Shown here: positions 43,815-52,918 of the stretch, piece after piece
How the letters are laid out: each line of letters opens with the position of its first letter
How positions within the stretch are numbered: the stretch's first letter is position 1
From: JAHWKV01 sp040905365
GTDB lineage: Bacteria; Actinomycetota; CADDZG01; JAHWKV01
Assembly (NCBI GenBank): GCA_040905365.1
Contig: JBBDRQ010000034.1
Coordinates: 72,558-136,557 of the forward strand
Direction of reading: 5' to 3'
DNA length: 64,000 nt
Program-made: the position numbers and the translations under genes
Notes under the pieces: generated by a model
What the model was told of the DNA's origin: nothing
The model's database searches: none
The model's input: the letters and a program-made list of their open reading frames with translations, nothing else

Positions 43815-45007
43815 GACGCCTGCTGGCGAGCTGGATGGCAGGACTTTTGCTCGTGGCAATCGCTGCCGCGCCTGCGGGCGCTGCCACCGGCGGAGGCGAT
43901 GGCGAGATCAAGTTCGTCACCCCACCCACGCCCGCCGCGGGCAAGCCAACGGCCGGCACACAAACCATCCAGGCGGAAGTTGAAATGTCCGGAGGGCTTC
44001 TGAGCTCCCCCGACTACGAAAGCTTCACCGTTACCGTCAAGCCGCGCAGCGGCGATGGCAAGTCCGCCTCGATCGCCAACACGACCGGAAACAACCAGAG
44101 CTTCAAGGGCTCCTGGAACACAAAGGGTCAAAGTCCCTACAACGGCGGCTACGACATCGAAGCCACCGCGGTTGTGGATACCGGACTACTGTCGGGTCCC
44201 AAGACCTTCAGAGCTTCGGTAGCCAACGTACTGCTCAACAACCCTCCAGCCGCCCCCACCGGCGTCTCGGTCTCTCTACAGGGTGAAACCCCCATGGTGA
44301 CCTGGAAGGCCAACAGCGAGCCCGACCTGACCGGATACCGGGTGCTCAGGGCCGTAGCCAGCGGATCGTTCGAGCAGGTCGGATCCGTAAAGACCAACAA
44401 GTTCACCGACTCCGAAGCGCCGGCCGGGCTGGCACTTCGGTATCAGGTGGTAGCCGTGCGCAGTAGCCCGGTCAGCGACTCTGGGATAACCGCTAAGAGC
44501 TCCGCCTCCAAGCCGGTGACCATACCGGCGCCCGCGGCTGCGGAGGGTCAGGGAGACGGCGAAGCCGAAGGCGCCCCCGCCGGCGAGGTGCCCGAGGGGG
44601 TCTTCGTCCCCGAAACCACCACCGCGGAGCCGGAGCCCGAGCCGGAGCCCGCTCCCCCGCCGGCCCAAAACTCCGGACCGCTGGCCCCGATCATCAGGGA
44701 CGAACCTCTGGCCCGAACCAACGTGGACTTCGACGACCAGCTGCCCTTCGATGCCGAACTACCCGAGCGCTTCAGCACATCGTCGGACTCCCCCTCCATC
44801 AACGCAGCCCAAAGCGCGGCCACCGATAGCGGCGACGCAACGCTCGCAAACCCGGTGAAGTTCATCGCGACTGGACTCTTCCTGCTCGTTTTCTCCATCA
44901 TCCTGGCCCGGACCTCGCGCCGGCTGTTCAAGGGCAAGCCGGGCGCCGACGGCTCCAAACCGCCGAAGGTTTCATACCCGGCGTTTCGAATCAGCCGCAG
45001 CCCATAA
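43811..45007 (+). CDS. Secreted membrane-anchored protein with fibronectin type III-like domain
   Basis: 398 aa. Signal peptide (residues ~3-24), a beta-rich N-terminal domain, an Fn3-like domain at ~140-240 (PPAAPTGVSV, WKANSEPDLTGYRVLRA, YQVVAVRS), an acidic Glu/Pro linker (EPEPEPEPAPPPA), and a C-terminal transmembrane helix (FIATGLFLLVFSIILA) with a basic cytoplasmic tail. Overlaps the sortase gene by 4 bp, so the two are translated together. No LPXTG, so it is held by its helix. Confidence 0.82.
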   Translation: MRRLLASWMAGLLLVAIAAAPAGAATGGGDGEIKFVTPPTPAAGKPTAGTQTIQAEVEMSGGLLSSPDYESFTVTVKPRSGDGKSASIANTTGNNQSFKGSWNTKGQSPYNGGYDIEATAVVDTGLLSGPKTFRASVANVLLNNPPAAPTGVSVSLQGETPMVTWKANSEPDLTGYRVLRAVASGSFEQVGSVKTNKFTDSEAPAGLALRYQVVAVRSSPVSDSGITAKSSASKPVTIPAPAAAEGQGDGEAEGAPAGEVPEGVFVPETTTAEPEPEPEPAPPPAQNSGPLAPIIRDEPLARTNVDFDDQLPFDAELPERFSTSSDSPSINAAQSAATDSGDATLANPVKFIATGLFLLVFSIILARTSRRLFKGKPGADGSKPPKVSYPAFRISRSP

Positions 45008-45045
45008 CGCCGAGTTGCTCAGCACCAATAAATCGGGCCAGCCGT

Positions 45046-45051
45046 TAGACT
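45046..45051 (+). promoter_or_regulatory. Possible -10 element for leaderless moaA transcript
   Basis: TAGACT lies 6 nt before the moaA ATG, and there is no ribosome site. Leaderless mRNAs are common in actinobacteria. No good -35 was found. Confidence 0.3.
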
Positions 45052-45057
45052 GACCCC

Positions 45058-46095
45058 ATGAGCGGAGCAATATCCGAAGCGCCAACGACCGCCGGAGTGA
45101 CCGACAAGTTCGGACGGCATATCCGTGATCTGAGGATCTCGGTCGCCGACCGTTGCAATTTTCGCTGTATCTACTGCATGCCCAAGGAGATCTTTGGCTC
45201 CGACTACCAGTTTCTAGACCGCAAAGAGCTGCTCACGTTCGAGGAGATCGAGCGGTTGGCCCAGGTGTTCGTGGGTCTGGGCGTAAAGAAGATCCGCCTT
45301 ACCGGCGGCGAACCGCTGGTCCGCCGCAACTTGGAAAGGCTCATCGAAAAGCTCGCGCGCATCGACGGCCTGGATCTAACCCTTACGACCAACGGCTCGC
45401 AATTGGCGCGTAAGGCCGAGGCCCTCAAGGAAGCCGGTTTGGACCGGGTGACGGTCAGCCTGGACGCGATGGACAACGAGACCTTCAAGTCCATGAACGA
45501 CGTCGGCTTCCCCGTCGAAAAGGTTCTGGCCGGCATCGACGAAGCCGACCGGGTCGGCTTGAATCCCATCAAGATCAACATGGTCGTAAAGCGGGGCGCC
45601 AACGAGCAGAGCATCCTTCCCATGGCGAGGTACTTCAGGGAGAAGGGCCACATCCTGCGCTGCATCGAGTACATGGACGTCGGGCACAGTAACGGGTGGA
45701 AGCTGGAGGAGGTTGTGCCGGCCGACGAAATAGTGGAAACGATCAACGCCGAGATGCCCCTGGAACCACTGCCGCCGAACTACCCCGGCGAAGTTGCGAA
45801 CCGCTGGCGGTACAAGGGCGAAGACACCGAGGTTGGCGTCATCGCTTCGGTCACCAAGCCTTTCTGCGGAGGGTGTACGCGGGCTCGTATCTCGGCTGAA
45901 GGCAAGCTTTTCACCTGCCTGTTTGCCACCAAGGGCCAGGACCTTAGACAACTTCTGCGCGAGGGTGCTACCGATGACGAGCTCACCCAAGCGGTCGCAG
46001 GCAACTGGCGTCAGCGGTCGGATCGCTACTCGGAGATCCGGTCGTCGGAGACCAAGGATCTGCCCAAGGTGGAGATGTCGTATATCGGAGGATAA
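45058..46095 (+). CDS. moaA: GTP 3',8-cyclase
   Basis: 345 aa radical SAM enzyme. First cluster CNFRCIYC (Cx3Cx2C), GGEPLVRRNL, TTNGSQLA, SLDAMD; second cluster CGGCTRARIS ... LFTC at the C-terminus. It lacks the usual C-terminal GG-only ending but ends SYIGG, which supplies the terminal Gly-Gly. Makes the first intermediate of molybdenum cofactor. No other moa genes nearby. Confidence 0.96.
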   Translation: MSGAISEAPTTAGVTDKFGRHIRDLRISVADRCNFRCIYCMPKEIFGSDYQFLDRKELLTFEEIERLAQVFVGLGVKKIRLTGGEPLVRRNLERLIEKLARIDGLDLTLTTNGSQLARKAEALKEAGLDRVTVSLDAMDNETFKSMNDVGFPVEKVLAGIDEADRVGLNPIKINMVVKRGANEQSILPMARYFREKGHILRCIEYMDVGHSNGWKLEEVVPADEIVETINAEMPLEPLPPNYPGEVANRWRYKGEDTEVGVIASVTKPFCGGCTRARISAEGKLFTCLFATKGQDLRQLLREGATDDELTQAVAGNWRQRSDRYSEIRSSETKDLPKVEMSYIGG

Positions 46096-46141
46096 ATCCC
46101 CCGCGTCCGCACAACCGGTTCCCGCGAGGGTTCAGGCCTAC

Positions 46142-46444
46142 GTGGCCCAAACCCTCGCCGAGGCCCACCTGATCCGGGGCTACCTGTCCGCCGAGGGCAT
46201 CGAGTGCGAAATCCGCAACGAACACCTCATCGGCGGTATGGGCGAGTTGCCCGTAACCGCCGAAACGCTCCCGCAGGTCTGGGTAGACGACATCGAGCGG
46301 CAACGGGCCCGAGATCTTATCCACCAAGCGCTGGACCAAACCCGGGTCCAGGACACCGACTGGGTCTGCCCTCAGTGCCAAGAGCCGATACAGGGACAGT
46401 TCACCGAATGCTGGAACTGCGGCGCCGAGCGTCCCCAGTTCTAG
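46142..46444 (+). CDS. DUF2007 protein with C-terminal zinc ribbon
   Basis: About 100 aa. DUF2007/PII-like fold (AQTLAEAHLIRGYLSAEGIECEI, LPQVWVDDIERQRARDLI) then a zinc ribbon (CPQC ... CWNC). The frame is open upstream through moaA, but no ATG/GTG/TTG gives the full first strand; the GTG at 46142 with GAGGG ~11 nt upstream is the nearest usable start and trims it slightly. Follows moaA by 46 bp. Function unknown. Confidence 0.75.
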   Translation: MAQTLAEAHLIRGYLSAEGIECEIRNEHLIGGMGELPVTAETLPQVWVDDIERQRARDLIHQALDQTRVQDTDWVCPQCQEPIQGQFTECWNCGAERPQF

Positions 46445-46455
46445 CCTGCACATCG

Positions 46456-46490
46456 AAAGGGCTCCCTCCCGAAGCGGGAAGGAGCCCTTT
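46456..46490. terminator. Strong bidirectional terminator
   Basis: AAAGGGCTCC.TCCCG, aag loop, CGGGA.GGAGCCCTTT: ~16-bp stem flanked by A and T tracts, located between the convergent DUF2007 and membrane protein genes. Confidence 0.92.
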
Positions 46491-46514
46491 GCGTCCGGCT
46501 GCTCCGTTACAAGC

Positions 46515-48290
46515 CTAGGCCTGCCCGGCGTAGGAGGGCTGGGATCCGACCACCTCCTGCATTCGGCGCTGCTTGATCTTGCGGTCCGCCAGAGCGAACA
46601 GGTAGATCCACACGACCAGGATGCCTGCAACCTCGGTGTAGGCGACTATCGACGGCCACACCGGCCCGTCGTGAGCCTCCCTCAGCATGATCTCGGTGAC
46701 CACGCCGAAGTCGACCGTCCGCTCCGGCAGCGCCGGCACCTCCGACGCCCCGATCTCAGGATCGGCGGGCAGGTAGACCGGCGCCGACATCACCTCGTTG
46801 CCCCGCTGCAGGCCAACGCTGGTCTTCCACTCACCGGCTAGGTGATGCGCGTTCTCCGAGATGTAGGTACCGGGCTCGTCGAGCGGGATCAGCCGTGACG
46901 GTATCGCCGTGTTACCGCCCTGGTTGGAAAGCACGCCAAACATCGTGGCGTTCTCGGCTGCGTCGGGCGGATCCAACTCCACCTGAACCTTGGCCATATC
47001 GCCTTCACGATCGACCAAGGTGATCGTGGCCTGGACGTCGCCCGCCTGCCTCGGCAGCGGAATGGCCAGAACCGCGACTACCGCCACACCGGCTGCGATT
47101 ACCATTGCCGTCGGGATGCTCTGCTTCTCCGAAGAGAACGAATTGGCCATCCGGACACCTAGCACGGCAGCCGCTACCGCCGCCACGATCCCAAGCGGAA
47201 CCGCCTTGGGCAGCAGCGCCGGGGTGAGCTCCATCCACCCGGACAGAGGCATCCAAACCAGCTCCGCGGCCAGTCCGACGGTCCCCACAGCCACACCGGC
47301 CGCCAGCGCAAACCGGGTCCGGTGCTGGGTGCCGACCATGAAGGCGACTGCCTCTATCGCCAGGGCCGGAACCAGATAGGTCGGGAAGTGGGTAAGCGTG
47401 TGGTTCAGGGCGCCGGTCACGATCAGCACTAGAAAACCGCGCACACCCAGGTAAAACAGGACCGTCTTCAAAGCGCCCCATGGACCCAGTGCGATACGAG
47501 CCATCGTCAGGATGAACCCGGCGGCAATCATCACCAACACCGGGTAGTAAGCCAGCTGGAACTGCGGAACCCGGAAGTCGAACTCGCCCTGGAAAATCGT
47601 AAGACCCACCAGCGCTGCACCGGCGACCATGATGTGAACAAACCGTCCGGCGACCGTCGGCCTCGCGTCCCTGGAACCCTCGGCGATCATCAACCACGCA
47701 GCCAAGGTCGCGAAACCTCCACCGATCAGCAGCTGCAAGTGGGTGGGGCTCCAAAGCGTTACGTCCAGTCCGTAAGCTTGGTGCCAGAGTTCATCAAAGG
47801 GGAAGGATGCGAGACCGCCCAGCCCCAGGGCAAACAGCGGAACTGCAGACCACGGGATTGTCAGTCCCTTGTAATTGAAGCCCACATCCGCCTTGTCCAG
47901 CGTCGCAAACGTAACTGCGATAGCAGCCGCATACATAAGACCGCCCAAACCCAGCACGATCATCGTGTGGGAAGGGTTAAGCAACATTTCGTCCCGGCCC
48001 AGATCGATATGCCAGGCGACGTCCCAGTACAGACCCATCGCGGCCACCAGAAGTATCAACAATCCGCTAAGCGCTCCCGCCATAGCCCACCCCGGATACC
48101 CGGTGGCTCGCCGGAGGCTGTCAGAGATGCGACCAAAAAAGTGCGGAAGGATATTTGCCTTCTCGCTACGTCCAAACGCGGTCAGGAAGTAAACGACCGT
48201 CAGATAGAACAAGAATGGCGCAACAACGTAGAACCAGTCATCCCAGACGTTCCCGGCGTTGGGTCCCGCCGTAGCAAGCAATACCGACAT
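46515..48290 (-). CDS. Polytopic membrane protein with C-terminal extracytoplasmic domain
   Basis: 591 aa with about 12 hydrophobic segments in residues 15-460. Polar, histidine-containing motifs lie between helices: GLYWDVAWHIDLGRDEMLLNPSHT, FPFDELWHQAYGLDVTLWSPTHLQ. A ~100-residue soluble domain follows (VQATITLVDREGDMAKVQVEL ... AGEWKTSVGLQRGNEVMSAPVYLP), which looks like a FixH/YtkA-type beta domain, and then a last helix. Conserved-looking, but I cannot assign a function; the His/Asp/Trp motifs suggest metal or heme handling. ATG 48290 with GGGAGG upstream. Divergent from a MerR-type regulator gene. Confidence 0.75.
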   Translation of the reverse strand: MSVLLATAGPNAGNVWDDWFYVVAPFLFYLTVVYFLTAFGRSEKANILPHFFGRISDSLRRATGYPGWAMAGALSGLLILLVAAMGLYWDVAWHIDLGRDEMLLNPSHTMIVLGLGGLMYAAAIAVTFATLDKADVGFNYKGLTIPWSAVPLFALGLGGLASFPFDELWHQAYGLDVTLWSPTHLQLLIGGGFATLAAWLMIAEGSRDARPTVAGRFVHIMVAGAALVGLTIFQGEFDFRVPQFQLAYYPVLVMIAAGFILTMARIALGPWGALKTVLFYLGVRGFLVLIVTGALNHTLTHFPTYLVPALAIEAVAFMVGTQHRTRFALAAGVAVGTVGLAAELVWMPLSGWMELTPALLPKAVPLGIVAAVAAAVLGVRMANSFSSEKQSIPTAMVIAAGVAVVAVLAIPLPRQAGDVQATITLVDREGDMAKVQVELDPPDAAENATMFGVLSNQGGNTAIPSRLIPLDEPGTYISENAHHLAGEWKTSVGLQRGNEVMSAPVYLPADPEIGASEVPALPERTVDFGVVTEIMLREAHDGPVWPSIVAYTEVAGILVVWIYLFALADRKIKQRRMQEVVGSQPSYAGQA

Positions 48291-48334
48291 CCCGACCTCC
48301 CCTAATAGATCCCTAATTAATCCGAATCCCCGTC

Positions 48335-48376
48335 CGTAGTTACTACGTTTACATCTCGTGATGATACATTGATAAC
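48335..48376 (+). promoter_or_regulatory. Promoter and operator-like palindrome of the MerR-type regulator operon
   Basis: CGTAGTTACTACG (48335-48347, 6-bp arms around one base) abuts a -35 TTTACA (48348-48353), followed after 17 nt by GATAAC (48371-48376). It lies between the divergent membrane protein and regulator genes, so one bound protein could control both. Confidence 0.5.
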
Positions 48377-48452
48377 TGACACGGTGCAAACAATCGGCTG
48401 TCCTGGCCTTGAAATAGGTAGCCGGGAAAAACGGGGAGGTATTCTGGACGCT

Positions 48453-49193
48453 ATGCCGGGCAAGATGACTATCGACGAGCTGGCCCGCGAAGCGGGAACC
48501 ACCACCCGAAACATTCGCGCGTATCAAACCAAAGGTGTGCTGGAACCTCCCGACATCGTCGGCCGAATCGGCTACTACAGTAAGGACCACCTGACTCGTC
48601 TGAAGCTAATATCGCGCCTGCAGCAGCGCGGTTTTGGGCTGGCGGCGATCAGCGACCTGCTCGATGCTTGGGACTGCGGCTCCAGCTTGAGCGAGGTCCT
48701 CGGATTCCAAGAGGCCCTGCTGGCTCCCTGGAGCGACGAGTTGCCTGAAAAGGTCTCGCGCCAACAACTGGAGACCCTGTTCCCGGACATCGTGTCCGAC
48801 CCCGGTCTCATCGACCGAGCCAAGAAGCTCGACTTGCTGGCCGAAGAGGGCGACGATTACCGGCTGCCCAGCCCACGACTGGCCAAGGTAGGGGCCAAGC
48901 TGGTGAGCATCGGAGTACCCCTGAGCGCAGTGCTGGCCCAGGCCGAGCTGATGAAAGACGACATCGACAACATGGCTATGCGCCTGGTCGCGATGTTCTC
49001 CATCTACGTGTGGGAACCGTTCGTCTCCGGAGAGACCCCGGAGAGGTCCCTTACCGACGTCACCGAGATCCTTCAGGAGATGCGGCCGCTCGCGGCCGAG
49101 GCGGTCAGCGTGTTCCTCGCTCGAGCAATGCAGGCGGCAACCGAGGCGGCCGCGCTGGAGGACCTGAAACAGCAGCTCGAAGGGACCAGTTGA
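48453..49193 (+). CDS. MerR family transcriptional regulator
   Basis: 246 aa. HTH MTIDELAREAGTTTRNIRAYQTKGVLEPPDIVGRIGYYSKDHLTRL at residues ~5-55, dimer helix, then a large helical C-terminal domain (~150 residues) of the kind that binds hydrophobic or drug-like ligands. ATG 48453; GGGGAGGT lies ~12 nt upstream, and ATG 48465 is an alternative. Its stop abuts the TTG start of the nitroreductase gene, so they are co-transcribed. Confidence 0.88.
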   Translation: MPGKMTIDELAREAGTTTRNIRAYQTKGVLEPPDIVGRIGYYSKDHLTRLKLISRLQQRGFGLAAISDLLDAWDCGSSLSEVLGFQEALLAPWSDELPEKVSRQQLETLFPDIVSDPGLIDRAKKLDLLAEEGDDYRLPSPRLAKVGAKLVSIGVPLSAVLAQAELMKDDIDNMAMRLVAMFSIYVWEPFVSGETPERSLTDVTEILQEMRPLAAEAVSVFLARAMQAATEAAALEDLKQQLEGTS

Positions 49194-50654
49194 TTGGCGG
49201 ACCTACCGTCCGGTGCTCCGGTTCAGTATCACCAGCTGACCAAGCACTCCCCCGCGTCGGTCCGCGCTACCGCCCACCGGCTGGACTTCACCGATCAGCC
49301 CCAGCCCTTCAAAATCTACCCGGATCTGGACCCGGTCCCGCTGCCCGACCCGGCAGCCGACACCAAGTACCCGGCTCCCGCGGCCGTCGCCGAGCAAATC
49401 AACGACGAACATCGCCGCTTCGACTCCGGCGAGTTGGCCCGGCTACTAACCCTGGGTGCCGGCATTCGCCGCGTTTTCAGCGGGCCCGGCAGCCGTCCCA
49501 TCTACCTGCGCTCCTATGCCTGTGCAGGCGCCCTTTACCCGATAGAGGTCTATGTTTCCTGCGCGGACGTAAACGGGGTAGAGCCCGGTCTCTACCACTA
49601 CAGCCCGATCGAGGACGGCCTACGCCAACTCCGCCCCGGTGATCCACGGCCCTACCTGGTAAGGGCCTGTGGCGGGCGGCACTCGGTGGCCACCGCGCCC
49701 GCATGCATCATCTTGTCGGGAATCGTGTGGCGCACCGCCTGGAAATACCGGGCCCGGGGCTATCGCCACCTGTGGTGGGACTCCGGCATGATCCTGGCCA
49801 ACTTGCTGGCTCTCGGCGCCTCGGGCGGCCACCGCTGCGAGGTGGTAGCGGGCTTCGACGACGCCGAACTCAACCACTTGCTGGGTGTGGACGGAACCTC
49901 CGAGATGGCTCTGTGCTTGGCACCTATTGGTTACGATCCGAATGCCCCCGCCGGCGACGCCGCAACCGATCCACCCGCGGCAATCGACTACCCGAGCCTG
50001 CCCATGTCGCGCTTTCGCCGAGACTACGACGAAGTTCTCAGCGTCCACTCCGAGACCTCGCTGAGCGGCTCCCTACAGGTCCAGCTTTGGCAGCAAGACG
50101 CCTGGAGCAACCCCGTGCCGCCTTCGTCCGTGTGCCCGACCGGCGTAGAGAAGGTCATTCGGAGGCGAGGTTCCAAACGCATTTTCGACAAAGACCGTTC
50201 ACAGATGAGCCTGGAACACTTTCACGGCATCCTCGACCACGCCACCCACCACCTGGCTTGCGACTGGGGCGAGCAGCTCACCCAAATTGGCGCCGTCGTC
50301 CATTCCGTCCGGGGGGTGGATCCGGGCGTCTACGCCTACCTGGACGGCCTGGACCTGATCGAACGCGGCGAGATGAGGGGCAAGGGTAAGTTTTTGTGCC
50401 TGGATCAGGACCTGGGCGGCGACGGAGCCGGCACTCTGTTTTTGTTCACCGATTTCGACGATGCCGCGCGCAGCCTGGGCAAACGCAGCTATCGAGCTGC
50501 GCAGCTGAACGCAGGAGTTGTCGGAGGCAGGCTGTACCTGTGCGCCTACGCATGCCAAATGGGCGCCACCGGCCTAACCTTCTTCGACGACGAGGTGAGG
50601 CGCTTCTTCTCTACTACCGCCGAACCTATGCTGGTCGTCGCCATCGGCCGCTGA
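49194..50654 (+). CDS. SagB-type nitroreductase with two tandem domains
   Basis: 486 aa. Two FMN nitroreductase-like halves: the first with YLRSYACAGALYPIEVYV, GLYHYSPIEDGL and HLWWDSGMILANLLALG; the second with FDKDRSQMSLEHFHGIL, GVDPGVYAYL and AQLNAGVVGGRLYLCAYACQMGATGLTFFDDEV. SagB/ThcOx enzymes oxidise azolines in peptide natural products, but many members are stand-alone and uncharacterised. No precursor peptide or YcaO gene is visible in this window. TTG start 49194 directly after the regulator stop. Confidence 0.9.
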   Translation: MADLPSGAPVQYHQLTKHSPASVRATAHRLDFTDQPQPFKIYPDLDPVPLPDPAADTKYPAPAAVAEQINDEHRRFDSGELARLLTLGAGIRRVFSGPGSRPIYLRSYACAGALYPIEVYVSCADVNGVEPGLYHYSPIEDGLRQLRPGDPRPYLVRACGGRHSVATAPACIILSGIVWRTAWKYRARGYRHLWWDSGMILANLLALGASGGHRCEVVAGFDDAELNHLLGVDGTSEMALCLAPIGYDPNAPAGDAATDPPAAIDYPSLPMSRFRRDYDEVLSVHSETSLSGSLQVQLWQQDAWSNPVPPSSVCPTGVEKVIRRRGSKRIFDKDRSQMSLEHFHGILDHATHHLACDWGEQLTQIGAVVHSVRGVDPGVYAYLDGLDLIERGEMRGKGKFLCLDQDLGGDGAGTLFLFTDFDDAARSLGKRSYRAAQLNAGVVGGRLYLCAYACQMGATGLTFFDDEVRRFFSTTAEPMLVVAIGR

Positions 50655-50729
50655 GTCATACCGCAGCACGCCAAGTATCATGGGCGGGTAAATACCGATT
50701 GCTGGTTCAAAACGCTTACAGGAGGCAAA

Positions 50730-51032
50730 TTGGATCTGACCGAAATGATGGAGTTCATGGACGAGCTCCTGGAGAAGAACGCACCCGAGGAGACCGAAAG
50801 GCCGGGCAACATCGTTACCGCCGGCATCATCGCCGCAGAAGAAGCTGTCAAGCGCGACCTGGTGAGCGGTCCGTTCTGGGATGAGTGCGGGTCCCACCTG
50901 CTTGCCGCCCACTACGCCTACTTCAAGGGGGTTCCGCTGGGAACCTTCACCGCCCCATTCATCGGGCTAAAGTTTCGCGAGATGCAAAAGGAAAAGGGCG
51001 AGACACCTCTCAGCCCGCCCTGCCAGCTCTAA
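50730..51032 (+). CDS. Small acidic hypothetical protein
   Basis: 100 aa, not recognised. Helical acidic N-terminus (LTEMMEFMDELLEKNAPEETERP), then a conserved-looking core (WDECGSHLLAAHYAYFKGVPLGTFTAPFIGLKFREMQ) with a Cys and His that might bind metal. TTG start at 50730, with AGGAGG at 50720-50725. Follows the nitroreductase by 75 bp on the same strand and is probably in its operon. Confidence 0.7.
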   Translation: MDLTEMMEFMDELLEKNAPEETERPGNIVTAGIIAAEEAVKRDLVSGPFWDECGSHLLAAHYAYFKGVPLGTFTAPFIGLKFREMQKEKGETPLSPPCQL

Positions 51033-51074
51033 AACGGCCAACTGCTCATTCTCGCGACGCAGTTGCCCGGTCGG

Positions 51075-52841
51075 TTAGGTCCCCGAAGCCTGCGCTAACA
51101 GTTCCTTCGCTTTGCGGCGGGTGGCTTCGGTCTCCGAACCCAGCATCCGGGTAATCTCATCCAACCGCTCGGAGCCCTCCACCTCAACCGCGCACGTCGA
51201 CGTCCGTCCGTCCTCTACGACCTTGCGGGCCGAGAAGTGGCGCCGTCCGTGGGAGGCAATCTGGGGCAGGTGAGTAACTGCAAGCACCTGATGCCGCCGG
51301 CCCAATGCGGCCAGCTTCACACCTACCGCTTCTCCAATCCGGCCGCCGATGCCCGCATCGATCTCGTCGAACACCAGGGTGGGAATGTTGTCGACCTCCG
51401 CCAGGGCGCTCTTGATCGCCAGCATCAGGCGGGAGGACTCACCGCCGGACGCCACCGACGCCAACGGCTTGGGCGGCTCACCGGGATTGGTTGAGATCAG
51501 AAACTCCATCTCTCCAGCGCCGCTGGAAGAGAACCGAACCGGCTCATCAAGCGTACCGACCTCCATCCTACGGTCCGCGGAGACCTCATAGTCGACAAAA
51601 CGTCCGCCGGCCGGCGGGAGTCCACCGGTATCGGGTCTGTGCCGTATGGTTGCCGCCATCGTCGCCGACTCCAAGCCTAGGAATCTCAAGTGTCCCTCGG
51701 TTGCCTTGCACAGCTGTGCGGCCGCCTTCGCCCGGGCGGCGTCCAACTCGGCGGCAACTCGCGATGCCTGCGCCGAGGCCTCGGCAAGCTCCTCCTTCAT
51801 CTGCACTTGCATTTCCCGTGAATCCTCCGCGCGGGTCAAGTCCTGCGAGATCTCGTTTCCAAAAGCAATCACGTCCTCGACGGTCGACCCGTATTTGCGC
51901 TTGAGAGTCGCTATTGCCTCCAAACGCTCCTCCACCTCGGCCAACCGACCCGGATCGTAGTTTGCGGACTCGGCATAGTGGCGCAAGTCTCTTACCAGCT
52001 CCTCTATCTGCACCGAAACCGACTCCGCCCTCTGGCGCATTTGAGCGGTCGTTGGGTCCAACTGCTCCATAGAGTTCAATGCCCGAACCGCCACCGACAA
52101 CATCTGCGCCGCGCCCGGCTCGGGGGCCTCGTCGCCATCCAGGCCCGCGCAGGACTCGGCCACCAGCTGGGCAAGGGCCTGGGAATTGACCATTACGGAC
52201 CTTTGCGCCGAAAGCGATTCTTCCTCCCCCGGCTTCAGCTCAGCAGCCTCGATCTCGCGGGCCTGGAACTCCATCAGTTCGCGCCGCTGCGCCAGCTCTG
52301 CATGCGACTCCTCGGCAAGCTTGAGGTTCCTCCGCAACCTAACGATCACGGCGGCCAGCTCCGCAAACCGTTGCCGCAGCTCGCCGAGCCCCCCGTAGCG
52401 GTCCAAGAGGTCGCGCTGCTCGGCGGGTTTGAGCAGCGACAGGTGGCCGCTTTGTCCGTGGATGTCCACCAGGTACACACCGACTTCCTGCAGCACCTTA
52501 CGGGGCACGGTCCGGGAGTTCACCCGGCAGATATTGCGTCCGGCCTCAGTCACCTCGCGACTCAAGATGAGCACGCCCTCTTCGATCTCGGTGTCAAGGG
52601 CCTGCTCCACGCGCTCCAAGTGCAGCCCGTCGAGCTCAAAGACTCCCTCCACATAGGCGCGGTCGGCGCCGCTGCGAATTGCGGATATGTCGGCCCGCTC
52701 CCCGAGCAGTAGGCCGAGCGCGCCCAGGATGATCGATTTACCCGCACCGGTCTCACCGGTCAGGACGTTAAAACCCGGACCGACCCTCAGCCGGAGGCGG
52801 TCTATAACGGCATAATTCGTGACGCTCAGCTCGGTAAGCAA
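51075..52841 (-). CDS. recN: DNA repair protein RecN
   Basis: 588 aa SMC-like ATPase. N-terminal Walker A GETGAGKSIILGAL, DIHGQSGHLSLL, a central coiled coil, and C-terminal ASGGESSRLMLAIK with Walker B LVFDEIDAGIGG. Acts in double-strand break repair. TTG start at 52841. No SOS box examined in the short divergent spacer gave a convincing match. Confidence 0.97.
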   Translation of the reverse strand: MLTELSVTNYAVIDRLRLRVGPGFNVLTGETGAGKSIILGALGLLLGERADISAIRSGADRAYVEGVFELDGLHLERVEQALDTEIEEGVLILSREVTEAGRNICRVNSRTVPRKVLQEVGVYLVDIHGQSGHLSLLKPAEQRDLLDRYGGLGELRQRFAELAAVIVRLRRNLKLAEESHAELAQRRELMEFQAREIEAAELKPGEEESLSAQRSVMVNSQALAQLVAESCAGLDGDEAPEPGAAQMLSVAVRALNSMEQLDPTTAQMRQRAESVSVQIEELVRDLRHYAESANYDPGRLAEVEERLEAIATLKRKYGSTVEDVIAFGNEISQDLTRAEDSREMQVQMKEELAEASAQASRVAAELDAARAKAAAQLCKATEGHLRFLGLESATMAATIRHRPDTGGLPPAGGRFVDYEVSADRRMEVGTLDEPVRFSSSGAGEMEFLISTNPGEPPKPLASVASGGESSRLMLAIKSALAEVDNIPTLVFDEIDAGIGGRIGEAVGVKLAALGRRHQVLAVTHLPQIASHGRRHFSARKVVEDGRTSTCAVEVEGSERLDEITRMLGSETEATRRKAKELLAQASGT

Positions 52842-52918
52842 TACGACCCCTATCGTACGTCCAAGTAGCGACAGCCCCTGTGCTAGGTTGGATCTACGCC
52901 ATAATCAAAGGAGAAGCG

